Below are positions 34,185 through 42,177 of a stretch of DNA of 64,000 nt, one piece after another (the stretch's first letter is position 1; the number at the start of each line of letters is the position of its first letter). The position numbers and the translations under genes were made by a program. Location: contig NZ_CP029192.1 of assembly GCF_008642315.1 (NCBI RefSeq), forward strand, positions 6,386,001 to 6,450,000. The letters run 5' to 3'. The notes under the pieces were generated by a model, which was not told where the DNA came from, ran no database searches, and saw nothing but the letters and a program-made list of their open reading frames with translations. This stretch comes from Streptomyces venezuelae. Lineage in GTDB: Bacteria > Actinomycetota > Actinomycetes > Streptomycetales > Streptomycetaceae.

Positions 34185-36368
34185 ATGAGGCGGAACCTCG
34201 CGGCACGACTCGGTGTGTGGAGCGCACACCACCGGAAGGCGGCCATCCTCGGCTGGCTGGTCTTCGTGGTCCTGGCCACGGTCATCGGCGGGGCCGTCGG
34301 CACGGTCACCGCCTCCGACGAAGAGATGGGCGTCGGCGACTCGGGCCGCGCCGCCGAGATCCTGAAGGACGCGGGCATCGACGAGCCGGCCGCCGAGCTC
34401 GTCATGGTCGGCGCGCGCACCGCCGACGGCTGGCGGGACGCGGCCGCCGACCTCTCGAAGGCGCTGGACGCGACCGGCGAGGTACGCGGTCTCAAGGCGC
34501 CGCTGCCCTCCGAAGACGGCAAGGACGCGCTGCTCCGCTTTGCGATCAAGGGGCCGTCGGACGAGGCGGGCGACCGCGTCCAGCCGGTACTGGACGCCGT
34601 GGACAAGGCGCGGCAGGACGGCGCGGGACGCGGCATCTCCGTGCACCAGTTCGGCGACGCGAGCTCCGAGAAGGAGCTGTCCGATCTGCTCGCCGACGAC
34701 TTGAAGAAGGCCGAGTTCACCGCGGTGCCGCTGGCCCTCGGCATCCTCCTTATCGCCTTCGGCGCGGTGGTCGCCGCGCTGCTGCCGGTGGGGCTCGCGC
34801 TCACCGCGTGCGTGGCGGCGTTCGGACTGCTCTCGCTGGCCAGCCACCAACTGCACCTGTTCGAGACGACGTACTCCGTGATGTTCCTGATGGGGCTCGC
34901 GGTCGGCGTCGACTACTGCCTCTTCTACCTGCGCCGCGAGCGGGACGAGCGCGCGGCGGGACGGGACGCGGAGACGGCCCTGCGGATCGCCGCGGCGACC
35001 AGCGGACGCGCCGTCCTCGTCTCCGGCCTCACCGTGATGGTCGCCATGGCCGGCATGTTCCTGTCCGGGCTGCTCCTCTTCAAGGGCTTCGCCGTCGCCA
35101 CGATCCTCGTCGTGTGCGTGGCGATGCTCGGCTCGGTCACCGTCCTGCCCGCGCTGCTCGCGGGGCTCGGCGACCGGATCGACGCCGGCCGCATCCCGTT
35201 CCTGAACCGCCGCGCGAAGAAGGGCGTGCACGCGAGCGGTGGCCTGGCCGGCAAGGTGCTGCGCCCCGTCCTCGCCCGTCCGAAGTTCTTCGCCGTCGGC
35301 GCGGCGGTCCTCCTGCTCTCCCTCGCCGCGCCCGCGCTCGGCATGAAGACCGAACAGCTCGGCCTGGAGAAGCAGTTCGGCTCCGACGCGCCGCTGTCCG
35401 TCGCGTACCAGAAGATCACCGACGAGTTCCCGGGCGGCCCCGCCCCGGCCCGCGTGGTCGTCAAGGCGGACGACATCGGTGCGCGGCCCGTACGGGACGC
35501 CCTCGACTCGCTGACCCGGAAGGCCGGTGACGGCGCGGAACTCACCGTCCACAAGGCGTCGGGCGTCGCCGAGATCGCGGTCCCGCTGCCGGGCACCGGC
35601 ACGGACGCCGAGGCGAAGAAGGCCCTGCACCAGCTGCGGGACGACACGGTCCCGGCGGCCTTCGAGGGGATGGACGTCGAGGCGTACGTGGGCGGGGACC
35701 TGGCCTCGTCCGAGGACTTCGGCGACCAGCTCGGCAGGGGCATCGTGCCGGTCTTCGCCTTCATCACCGCGGTGACGTTCCTCCTGATGCTGTTCTGCTT
35801 CCGCTCGGTGGTGATCGCGGTGACGTCGATCGCCCTGAACCTGCTGTCGGTGGGCGCCGCCTACGGCGTCATGACCGCCGTCTTCCAGCACGGCTGGGGC
35901 GCGGAGCTGATCGGCTCGGAGAAGGTCGGCGCGATCGAGAACTGGATGCCGCTGTTCGTCCTCGTCGTCCTCTTCGGGCTCTCCATGGACTACCACGTGT
36001 TCGTGGTCTCCCGGATCCGCGAGTCCCGCGACCGGGGCATGGACAACCGCGCGGCGATCCGCGAGGGCATCACGCGCACGGCGGGCGCCGTCACCGGCGC
36101 GGCCGTGATCATGGTGGCGGTCTTCGCGGTGTTCGGCACGCTCTCCATGCAGGACATGCAGCAGATGGGCGTGGGCCTGGGTGTGGCGGTCCTCCTGGAC
36201 GCGACGGTGGTCCGCATGCTCCTGCTGCCGTCCCTGATGACCCTCCTCGGCGAGCGCAACTGGCACACGCCGCGGTACCTGCGGTGGCTGCCGAAGATCT
36301 CCCACGAGGAGGCGGAGCCGACCGCGCGGCCCTACGCGCACAACTCCCCGGTGCCGAGCGGTCGTTGA
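34185..36368 (+). CDS. MMPL-family RND exporter
   Basis: This 727-residue inner-membrane transporter is organised as two repeats. Each has one membrane helix, an extracytoplasmic domain and five further helices. Proton-relay motifs are visible as GLAVGVDYCLFYLRRERDE in the first half and FGLSMDYHVFVVSRIRES in the second. MMPL proteins export lipids, siderophores or lipophilic antibiotics by proton antiport. It lies divergent from a kinase/regulator operon, which makes it a probable stress-regulated exporter. The ATG is preceded by GGGGGCGAAGCGCC. Confidence 0.92.
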   Translation: MRRNLAARLGVWSAHHRKAAILGWLVFVVLATVIGGAVGTVTASDEEMGVGDSGRAAEILKDAGIDEPAAELVMVGARTADGWRDAAADLSKALDATGEVRGLKAPLPSEDGKDALLRFAIKGPSDEAGDRVQPVLDAVDKARQDGAGRGISVHQFGDASSEKELSDLLADDLKKAEFTAVPLALGILLIAFGAVVAALLPVGLALTACVAAFGLLSLASHQLHLFETTYSVMFLMGLAVGVDYCLFYLRRERDERAAGRDAETALRIAAATSGRAVLVSGLTVMVAMAGMFLSGLLLFKGFAVATILVVCVAMLGSVTVLPALLAGLGDRIDAGRIPFLNRRAKKGVHASGGLAGKVLRPVLARPKFFAVGAAVLLLSLAAPALGMKTEQLGLEKQFGSDAPLSVAYQKITDEFPGGPAPARVVVKADDIGARPVRDALDSLTRKAGDGAELTVHKASGVAEIAVPLPGTGTDAEAKKALHQLRDDTVPAAFEGMDVEAYVGGDLASSEDFGDQLGRGIVPVFAFITAVTFLLMLFCFRSVVIAVTSIALNLLSVGAAYGVMTAVFQHGWGAELIGSEKVGAIENWMPLFVLVVLFGLSMDYHVFVVSRIRESRDRGMDNRAAIREGITRTAGAVTGAAVIMVAVFAVFGTLSMQDMQQMGVGLGVAVLLDATVVRMLLLPSLMTLLGERNWHTPRYLRWLPKISHEEAEPTARPYAHNSPVPSGR

Positions 36369-36383
36369 CACTCGCACGGCGTG

Positions 36384-36427
36384 AGGCAGGTCCCCGGCGC
36401 GGCGTCGTCCGCACCGGGGGCCTGCCT
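36384..36427. terminator. hairpin terminator between exporter and epimerase genes
   Basis: AGGCAGGtCCCCGG (36384-36397) pairs with CCGGGGgCCTGCCT (36414-36427) with one mismatch, and TTTGTT follows on the + strand. It lies between the stops of two convergent genes and can serve both. Confidence 0.75.
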
Positions 36428-36431
36428 TTGT

Positions 36432-37415
36432 TCAGTCGAGAGCCTTCGCCTCCTTCTCGGGGGCGAGCCCGACGACCGGCCGGTCGGGCCGTTGCGGCGC
36501 CGTGCCGCCGATGGACCGCAGCCACTCCCACGTGTCGCGCACCGTCTCGGCGACGGGCCGGGCCCTGAGGCCCGCCGCGACCGCCTTCTCCGACGACGTC
36601 CGGTGCATCGTGTCGTGCAGCTCGCCCGGGGCCAGCCACACCGGAAGCTCCGACCACTGCTCGATGCCGGCGTCGAGCACCACCTGCGGCTCCGTCCAGC
36701 GGAGCGTCGCCTCCGGGCCCGCCACCTCCGCGCACGCCTCCAGAAGCTCCCCCATCGTGATCCGCCCCATGGGGCTCACCAGGTTGTACGCGCCGTGCAG
36801 CCCGTCGGCCGCCGCGTCCAGGACCCATTCGGCGAGGTCCCGCACGTCGACGTACTGGATGTCGAGGTCCCGGGGCCCGGGGGCGAGGACCGTCCCGCCG
36901 CGCGCCATCCGGTTCAGCCACCACGGCAGCCGCCCGATGTTCTCGTACGGGCCGAGGATGAGACCGGCCCGCGCGAGCACCGTCCGCTCCTCCCCGAACG
37001 CGGCGACGGCGGCGAGTTCGCCGCCCCGCTTGTCCTCCGCGTACGCCGTCGCGTCCGCGTCCGGGTCGCCGTCCACCACGGGGAAGCTCTCGTCGGAGCC
37101 CGCCTCGCCCGGGTAGCGGTACACGGAGGCGCTGGAGACGTACACGTACCGCCCCGCGCGCCCCGCGAGCAGCCGGGCCGCGTCCCGCACCACCCGCGGC
37201 GCCGCCGACCAGGTGTCGACCACCGCGTCCCACTCACCGTCGGCCAGCGCGTCGAGGCCGCCCTCCGCGGTGCGGTCGCCGTGCACGGCACGTGCCCCCT
37301 CCGGCGCCGCGTGGTGACCGCGGTGGAGGACCGTCACCTCCCAGCCCCGTATGAGGGCCGCCTCGGTGACCGCACGCCCCACGAACTCGGTACCGCCAAG
37401 CATCAGAAGTCTCAT
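36432..37415 (-). CDS. NAD-dependent epimerase/dehydratase-like protein
   Basis: This is a 327-residue extended short-chain dehydrogenase. The Rossmann motif is MLGGTEFVGRAV, and the catalytic Ser/Tyr-Lys pair is seen in YVSSASVYRY and TAYAEDKRGGE (YxxxK). The C-terminal part resembles nucleotide-sugar or isoflavone reductase-like epimerases, including chloroplast RNA-binding homologues. The substrate is not predictable. It is convergent with the MMPL gene and shares a terminator hairpin with it. The nearest upstream gene on this strand is an orphan winged-helix regulator ending 72 bp away. Confidence 0.87.
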   Translation of the reverse strand: MRLLMLGGTEFVGRAVTEAALIRGWEVTVLHRGHHAAPEGARAVHGDRTAEGGLDALADGEWDAVVDTWSAAPRVVRDAARLLAGRAGRYVYVSSASVYRYPGEAGSDESFPVVDGDPDADATAYAEDKRGGELAAVAAFGEERTVLARAGLILGPYENIGRLPWWLNRMARGGTVLAPGPRDLDIQYVDVRDLAEWVLDAAADGLHGAYNLVSPMGRITMGELLEACAEVAGPEATLRWTEPQVVLDAGIEQWSELPVWLAPGELHDTMHRTSSEKAVAAGLRARPVAETVRDTWEWLRSIGGTAPQRPDRPVVGLAPEKEAKALD

Positions 37416-37487
37416 GGCGGTGACTCTGCCCCGCCGCCCCGGCCCTGTGAACCGGTTTCTGCTCGGGGCAGAGTCGGGAACCGCAGC

Positions 37488-38063
37488 TCAGCGGGGGGTC
37501 GGCGGCGCGTACTTGTAGCCGACGCGGCGCACCGTCTGGATCGTCCTGCGGTGCTCGGCGCCCAGTTTGCGGCGCAGCCGCGCGACGTGGACGTCGACGG
37601 TGCGGCCGTCGCCCACGTGGCCGTACCCCCACACCGTCGTCACCAACTGGTCGCGGGTGTGCACCCGGTGGGGGTGCGCGACGAGGTGGGCGAGGAGCTC
37701 GAACTCCAGATACGTGAGGTCGAGGACGCGTCCTTCGACCTCGGCGGCGCGCTGCACGGCGTCGATCCTGATGGGGCCCGGGGCGGGGGCGTGGGATGCC
37801 TCGGGCCGCACGGGTGCTGGAGTGGCGGCCACGGGCTCCTGGCCCGCCGGTACGAGGACGAGGTAGCCGACCATCGGCGGCTGTCCCGGCAGGGTCGGCA
37901 GCGTGTGCTGCGGCGCGGGCAGCCAGGTGGCGCCCGGCGGCAGGAAGTCGGCGATCTGCACCACCTCGTCGGGCGCGACGGCTCGCAGTCGGCCGCGGCC
38001 GGACACCGGGGGAGGGGTGAGGGTGGAGGGAGCGGAGGCAGTGAAAGTACGGGAGTTCGCCAT
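37488..38063 (-). CDS. winged-helix (OmpR-type) transcriptional regulator without receiver domain
   Basis: This is a 191-residue protein. The first about 95 residues are Pro/Ala-rich and contain a short beta segment, MVGYLVLVP. Residues about 100-190 are a complete OmpR/PhoB DNA-binding domain, with YLEFELLAHLVAHPHRV, VWGYGHVGDGRTVDVHVARL and a C-terminal TVRRVGYKY. The phosphorylatable receiver is missing, as in orphan actinobacterial regulators of the GlnR/NnaR neighbourhood type. It lies between glnII and the epimerase gene on the same strand. Its targets are unknown; involvement in nitrogen control is only suggested by position. Confidence 0.85.
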   Translation of the reverse strand: MANSRTFTASAPSTLTPPPVSGRGRLRAVAPDEVVQIADFLPPGATWLPAPQHTLPTLPGQPPMVGYLVLVPAGQEPVAATPAPVRPEASHAPAPGPIRIDAVQRAAEVEGRVLDLTYLEFELLAHLVAHPHRVHTRDQLVTTVWGYGHVGDGRTVDVHVARLRRKLGAEHRRTIQTVRRVGYKYAPPTPR

Positions 38064-38343
38064 GGGGAGTCAGCTCTTTCGCGCGAAGAGGGAGTCGTCG
38101 AGAACGAGACGTACGTCGTGCGCGTCAGGCGAAGGCCGGGTGAACGGCTTTAGAGGGCCCGCGCGTTCGTCGCGCGGCAACACACCCGGTCGAAGTCGTG
38201 GTGCTGACGGGAGGGCCAGAAAGGCTCGAGGTCATGACGACCTGTCGCGGTGTTCTGGTGGCTGCCCATGGCTCCATTGAATCAGATGAAGTCGGGGTCG
38301 CCCACCGTAATCGGCGGACGACCCTGCGGTGACGGGTCCGGGA

Positions 38344-39372
38344 TCAGACCTGGCCGGCCTTCTCCAGCGCGGTGCAGCACGTGTCGACGAGGAGGCGCGT
38401 GACGACGTACGGGTCGACGTTCGCGTTGGGGCGGCGGTCCTCGATGTAGCCCTTCTGGTCCACCTCGACCTGCCACGGGATGCGGACCGAGGCGCCGCGG
38501 TCGGAGACGCCGTACTTGTACTCGTCCCAGGGCGCGGTCTCGTGGAGACCGGTCAGGCGGTCGTCGATGCCCGCGCCGTAGTTCTTGACGTGGTCCATCG
38601 GCTTGGAGCCCTCGCCGAGGGACTCGCAGGCGGTGATGATCGGGGCGTAGCCCTCGCGCATCGCCTTGGTGGAGAAGTTGGTGTGCGCGCCCGCGCCGTT
38701 CCAGTCGCCCTTGACCGGCTTCGGGTCGAGCGTGGCCGACACCTTGAAGTCCTCGGCGGTGCGGTAGAGCAGCCAGCGGGCGATCCACAGCTGGTCGGAG
38801 ACCTCCAGCGGCGCGAGCGGGCCGACCTGGAACTCCCACTGGCCGGGCATGACCTCGGCGTTGATGCCGGAGATGCCGAGGCCGGCCGTGAGGCAGTGCT
38901 CCAGGTGCGCCTCGACGACGTCACGGCCGAAGATCTCGTCCGCGCCGACGCCGCAGTAGTAGCCGCCCTGCGCGGCGGGGAAGCCGCCGACGGGGAAGCC
39001 GAGGGGGCGGTCGCCCTCGAAGAACGTGTACTCCTGCTCGATGCCGAAGATCGGCTCCTGCGCGGCGAAGCGGCCCGCGACCTCGGCCAGTTCGGCGCGG
39101 GTGTTGGACGCGTGCGGCGTCATGTCCGTGTTGAGGACCTCGCACAGGACGAGTACGTCCGCGCCGCCGCGGATCGGGTCCGGGCAGGTGAAGACCGGCT
39201 TGAGCACGCGGTCCGAGGCGTGGCCCTCGGCCTGGTTCGTGCTGGATCCGTCGAAGCCCCAGAGCGGCAGTTCGGCGCCCTTCGCGTCGTCCGCGAGGAT
39301 CTTCGTCTTGGAACGGAGCTTCGCGGTCGGCTCGGTGCCGTCGATCCAGATGTACTCAGCCTTGAAGGTCAC
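38344..39372 (-). CDS. glnII: type II glutamine synthetase GlnII
   Basis: This 342-residue eukaryotic-type glutamine synthetase makes glutamine from glutamate, ammonia and ATP. Motifs include GFDGSSTNQAEGH, IEQEYTFF, GDWNGAGAHTNFST and VRIPWQVE. The protein is much shorter than GlnA and has no adenylylation loop, so GlnE should not control it. The start is GTG at 39372, 5 bp after GATGAGG. A GlnR box is centred about 110 bp upstream, which indicates induction under nitrogen limitation. The gene is monocistronic as far as can be seen. Confidence 0.95.
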   Translation of the reverse strand: MTFKAEYIWIDGTEPTAKLRSKTKILADDAKGAELPLWGFDGSSTNQAEGHASDRVLKPVFTCPDPIRGGADVLVLCEVLNTDMTPHASNTRAELAEVAGRFAAQEPIFGIEQEYTFFEGDRPLGFPVGGFPAAQGGYYCGVGADEIFGRDVVEAHLEHCLTAGLGISGINAEVMPGQWEFQVGPLAPLEVSDQLWIARWLLYRTAEDFKVSATLDPKPVKGDWNGAGAHTNFSTKAMREGYAPIITACESLGEGSKPMDHVKNYGAGIDDRLTGLHETAPWDEYKYGVSDRGASVRIPWQVEVDQKGYIEDRRPNANVDPYVVTRLLVDTCCTALEKAGQV

Positions 39373-39461
39373 GGGGGCCTCATCCTCATAACGCTCGGTA
39401 CGGCGCAGAACGTGCGGGCGCTGCGGTGCCGTGGTGATGGCCGGAAGACTGGCAACCGGCG

Positions 39462-39499
39462 ATTTCCCGACCGTTGCTCTTGTGTGAACCCCGTGTTAC
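39462..39499 (-). promoter_or_regulatory. GlnR box upstream of glnII
   Basis: Read on the - strand it is GTAAC-n6-TTCAC-n6-GCAAC-n6-GAAAT. All three spacers are exactly 6 bp, the arrangement of the actinobacterial GlnR consensus GTNAC-n6-GAAAC repeated twice. It lies 90-127 bp before the glnII start codon. The same 38-bp geometry recurs upstream of glnA. Confidence 0.85.
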
Positions 39500-39534
39500 C
39501 TGGGGCGGGTGTGGCCGAGGTCACGGCCGCCCGG

Positions 39535-40005
39535 TCACTTGATGACCGCGTTGGCGGCCGCTATCGCCAGCCCGATCGTCGCGTCGGCGCCGCCGATCAG
39601 CACGGCGGAGCGCCGCCGGTAGCCGACCCGCGCCGCGGCCACGGTGCCCCAGGCGAAGAGGAGGACGGCGTTCAGGAGCAGTCCGCCGTACGTCACGCGG
39701 CTCTCGGGCCAGCCGAAGGCGCCGGCGAGGACGAGCAGCAGCACGGTCGGCCAGCAGGCGACGACCACCGGCCACTCGTCGACGAGCGCCCAGCCGAGCT
39801 GGCGCCAGCGGTGCGTGCCGTGGCCCGGCCGGTGCGTCGACATGTGGTGCGCGTAGCCGTGGGCGAGGGCGGCCGTGCCGGCGGTCACCATCACCCAGGA
39901 CGCGTCGTAGTAGGGCGTATAGGTGTCGCCCTGCGACTGCAGCGCCGCGAGCAGCGCGCTCGCGAGGACGGTTCCGTATACACCTCCGGACAGCCAGTTC
40001 CGCAC
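39535..40005 (-). CDS. small integral membrane protein of unknown function
   Basis: This is a 156-residue protein with about four hydrophobic segments (roughly 5-20, 30-48, 72-95 and 105-125). GTG at 40005 is preceded by GAGGAAGGAG, a strong ribosome-binding site, while a longer frame from 40119 lacks one. I do not recognise a characterised family; it resembles conserved Streptomyces membrane proteins of this locus. It lies just upstream of the glnII promoter on the same strand, but a GlnR box and 160 bp separate it from glnII, so they are probably independent. Confidence 0.8.
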   Translation of the reverse strand: MRNWLSGGVYGTVLASALLAALQSQGDTYTPYYDASWVMVTAGTAALAHGYAHHMSTHRPGHGTHRWRQLGWALVDEWPVVVACWPTVLLLVLAGAFGWPESRVTYGGLLLNAVLLFAWGTVAAARVGYRRRSAVLIGGADATIGLAIAAANAVIK

Positions 40006-40141
40006 GGCGCGCTCCTTCCTCTCCCGGTCTGGAGCACCCCACGCTAGGCAGGCGTATGTAACGGTTTGCCGGACTTGAGGCATCGGTCGCCGGACAACTG
40101 AGCCACTCGGCCGGGCCATCGGCCGGGCCCCGGGGCGGCCC

Positions 40142-40510
40142 TCAGCGGGAGAGCGCGTCCCGCACCGCCTCCTCGGTGCGGCCCACGACCGCCGTGCCGT
40201 CGTCCGCCGTGATGATCGGGCGCTGGATCAGCTTCGGGTGGTCGGCGAGCGCCTTGATCCAGCGGTCGCGGCCGGAGGCGTCGCGGGGCCAGGCCTGCGC
40301 GTCCTTGAGGTTCAGGTCCTTGGCGTCCTGTTCCTGGGTGCGGGTGATGTCCCAGGGTTCGAGGCCGAGCCGGTCGAGGAGGGCGCGGATCTCGTCCTCG
40401 GTGGGTACGTCGTCGAGGTAGCGCCGCACGGTGTAGTCGGCGCCCTCCGCGTCGAGCAGGGTGAGCGCGCTGCGGCACTTCGAGCAGGCGGGATTGATCC
40501 AGATCTCCAT
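40142..40510 (-). CDS. ArsC/Spx-like thiol protein
   Basis: This 122-residue thioredoxin-fold protein is of the ArsC family. The active-site cysteine is in NPACSKCRSAL (Cys9, with Cys12 making a CxxC), and the family ending RPIITADDGTAVVGRTEE is present. True arsenate reductases of this class use Cys and downstream Arg residues; here the CxxC pair could also fit a Spx-like or redox-switch role. No ars genes adjoin it, so a dedicated arsenic function is unlikely. The ATG at 40510 is preferred over the in-frame GTG 6 bp earlier. Confidence 0.85.
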   Translation of the reverse strand: MEIWINPACSKCRSALTLLDAEGADYTVRRYLDDVPTEDEIRALLDRLGLEPWDITRTQEQDAKDLNLKDAQAWPRDASGRDRWIKALADHPKLIQRPIITADDGTAVVGRTEEAVRDALSR

Positions 40511-40677
40511 GCCCACACGCTACCTGCGAACCACCCGTCCCAGGCCCTGCGGCGGCGTTCTGTTCGATTACCCCAAAGCCGGTCTGGCCAGCGGCGATTG
40601 TCAGTGCCGGGCAGTAGAATCACAGTAGTGTTCGAGGGCGCCCGACGGGGGGTCCTGACCGCGACAGGAGGATGCCT

Positions 40678-40986
40678 GTGCCCGCTGCCGCACTCACATC
40701 GAAGCGTGTGTCCAAGACCGTTCCCAAGCCCGTCCTGATCGACCTGCCGTACGCACCGCTGGAGAAGAAGGCGCTCCCCGCCGGACGCCCGCGCGAGTGG
40801 TACGTCAACCACAACCGCCGCCTGAAGGCCATGCGGCTCGCGATAGCGCTGCTCGACTCGGGCGTCTATCTGCCGAACCAGGCGAAGAACAGCACGATCC
40901 GGCGGATGGCGGAGGAGGTCGGGATCCACCCGCCGTCCGACATCACCTGCCACATGGTCCGTGCCCTCATGAGGTACAGCCGGTGA
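40678..40986 (+). CDS. small conserved hypothetical protein
   Basis: This is a 102-residue basic protein with no signal peptide. The start is decided by the ribosome-binding site: CAGGAGG ends at 40671, so GTG at 40678 has normal spacing while ATG at 40672 would touch it. The C-terminal half reads like a helical domain (RLKAMRLAIALLDSGVY and STIRRMAEEVGIHPPSDIT), suggesting a small nucleic acid-binding or adaptor protein. I recall similar proteins at this locus in other Streptomyces, but no function. It is divergent from the ArsC-like gene. Confidence 0.8.
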   Translation: MPAAALTSKRVSKTVPKPVLIDLPYAPLEKKALPAGRPREWYVNHNRRLKAMRLAIALLDSGVYLPNQAKNSTIRRMAEEVGIHPPSDITCHMVRALMRYSR

Positions 40987-40996
40987 GGGGCGCACG

Positions 40997-41056
40997 GACG
41001 TAGGCGCGGACGCGAGTCCGGAGGCAAGTCCGGACGCGAGTTCGGACGCAAGTGCG
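40997..41056. repeat. five tandem 12-bp repeats
   Basis: Five degenerate 12-bp units run head to tail: GACGTAGGCGCG, GACGCGAGTCCG, GAGGCAAGTCCG, GACGCGAGTTCG and GACGCAAGTGCG. They start 10 bp after the stop of the small hypothetical gene and run into the hairpin at 41060. No reading frame uses them. Confidence 0.8.
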
Positions 41057-41059
41057 GGC

Positions 41060-41087
41060 CACCTGGAGGGAATTGGCCTTCCAGGTG
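41060..41087. terminator. hairpin after the 12-bp repeat array
   Basis: CACCTGGA (41060-41067) pairs with TCCAGGTG (41080-41087) around a 12-nt loop, and a wider GTGCGG/CCGCAC pair may extend it. It sits downstream of the small hypothetical gene. There is no U-tract, which is usual in this genus. Confidence 0.55.
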
Positions 41088-41132
41088 CCCCGTTCCGCAC
41101 ACGATGCGGTGCGTTCACCTGTGTGATGGGAC

Positions 41133-42122
41133 ATGCTGAACCTCATGACCCAGCAGGAACCCGTCGGCGAACTGCCGCTCCTGACGACCGCCGAACTCCC
41201 GGACGGCACGCGGCTTCCCGTGCGTGCGCTCCGCGTCCCCGAGCCGGAACGCTTCCTGCCGTCCGGCTCGGGCCCGGCGCCGGGCCCGCCCCCCGCCCCC
41301 ATGGTGCTCATCCTCCCCGCGATGGGCGTCCCCGCCCGCTTCTACCGCCGCTTCGCGCGCCAGCTCCACGACGAGGGGTTGACGGTGCTCACCGTCGACC
41401 TGCGCGGCCAGGGCGAGTCGGCGCCGTCCGCGGCGGGGCGCGGCGCCCCGGGGCACGGGTACCGGGCGATCGTCGAGGAGGACCTCCCCGCGGTCGTGGC
41501 CGCGATCCGCGACGAACTCGGCACCGAGCCGCCCCTGTTCCTGCTCGGCCACAGCCTCGGCGGCCAACTCGCCCTGGTGTACGCGGCATCGGCGCGACGC
41601 CCCGCCGTGGACGGCGTCGCCGTGGTCGCCACGGGCTCGGTCTGGTTCCGCGCTTTCGCCCCGCTGCGCGGCGCGGGCCTGCTCCTCGTGCAGCTCCTGA
41701 TCGCCGGCACGGCGACGGTTCTCGGCCGCTGGCCCGGCACCCGCCTCGGCTTCGGCGGCAACCAGCCCAAGGGCGTCATGCGCGACTGGGCGAGACAGGT
41801 GCGAACGGGCCGCTACAGCGCGGAAGGCTCTCCCCTCGACTACGAATCGACACTCGCCACCCTCACCCTCCCCGTCCTGGCGATCTCGGTCGACGACGAC
41901 ACGTACGCCCCCGCCTCCTCCCTGACCCATCTCCTGGACAAGGCTCCGGAGGCCCGCCTGACCCGCCGCCACTACACGACCCAGGAGGCGGGCGCCCCGC
42001 TCGACCACTTCGCCTGGACCCGGGCGGGCGGCGCCCTGGCGAAGTGGGTGGCGGCATGGACCACGGAAGAGCACCCCCACCCCAGAACCCTCGCCGCCCA
42101 CCGCGCGGCCACCGGCTCCTGA
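41133..42122 (+). CDS. alpha/beta hydrolase
   Basis: This 329-residue soluble enzyme has the alpha/beta-hydrolase fold of serine lipases and esterases. The nucleophile elbow is GHSLGGQLA (Ser near residue 140), the oxyanion region is ILPAMGVPARFYRR, and the C-terminal His is in PLDHFAWTR. An Asp in SVDDDTYAP completes the triad. This layout resembles the YheT/serine aminopeptidase-like (Hydrolase_4) group. There is no signal peptide. The start is ATG at 41133, or at 41145 if translation begins at MTQQ. It lies 55 bp upstream of an asparaginase gene on the same strand. Confidence 0.85.
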   Translation: MLNLMTQQEPVGELPLLTTAELPDGTRLPVRALRVPEPERFLPSGSGPAPGPPPAPMVLILPAMGVPARFYRRFARQLHDEGLTVLTVDLRGQGESAPSAAGRGAPGHGYRAIVEEDLPAVVAAIRDELGTEPPLFLLGHSLGGQLALVYAASARRPAVDGVAVVATGSVWFRAFAPLRGAGLLLVQLLIAGTATVLGRWPGTRLGFGGNQPKGVMRDWARQVRTGRYSAEGSPLDYESTLATLTLPVLAISVDDDTYAPASSLTHLLDKAPEARLTRRHYTTQEAGAPLDHFAWTRAGGALAKWVAAWTTEEHPHPRTLAAHRAATGS

Positions 42123-42177
42123 CCCTCCGGGGCTCCGTGCGTCCGGGGCTCCGGGACTCCGGGAGAAGATGGGGCGC

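Noticed and set aside
34134..36377. 747-codon - strand frame across the MMPL exporter
   Set aside because: His/Asp/Glu/Arg-rich shadow of the transmembrane gene; no hydrophobic or domain pattern of its own.
42126..42170. TCCGGGGCTCCG repeats before the asparaginase gene
   Set aside because: Only two short copies, GC-rich and within normal background for this genome; not a convincing array or operator.
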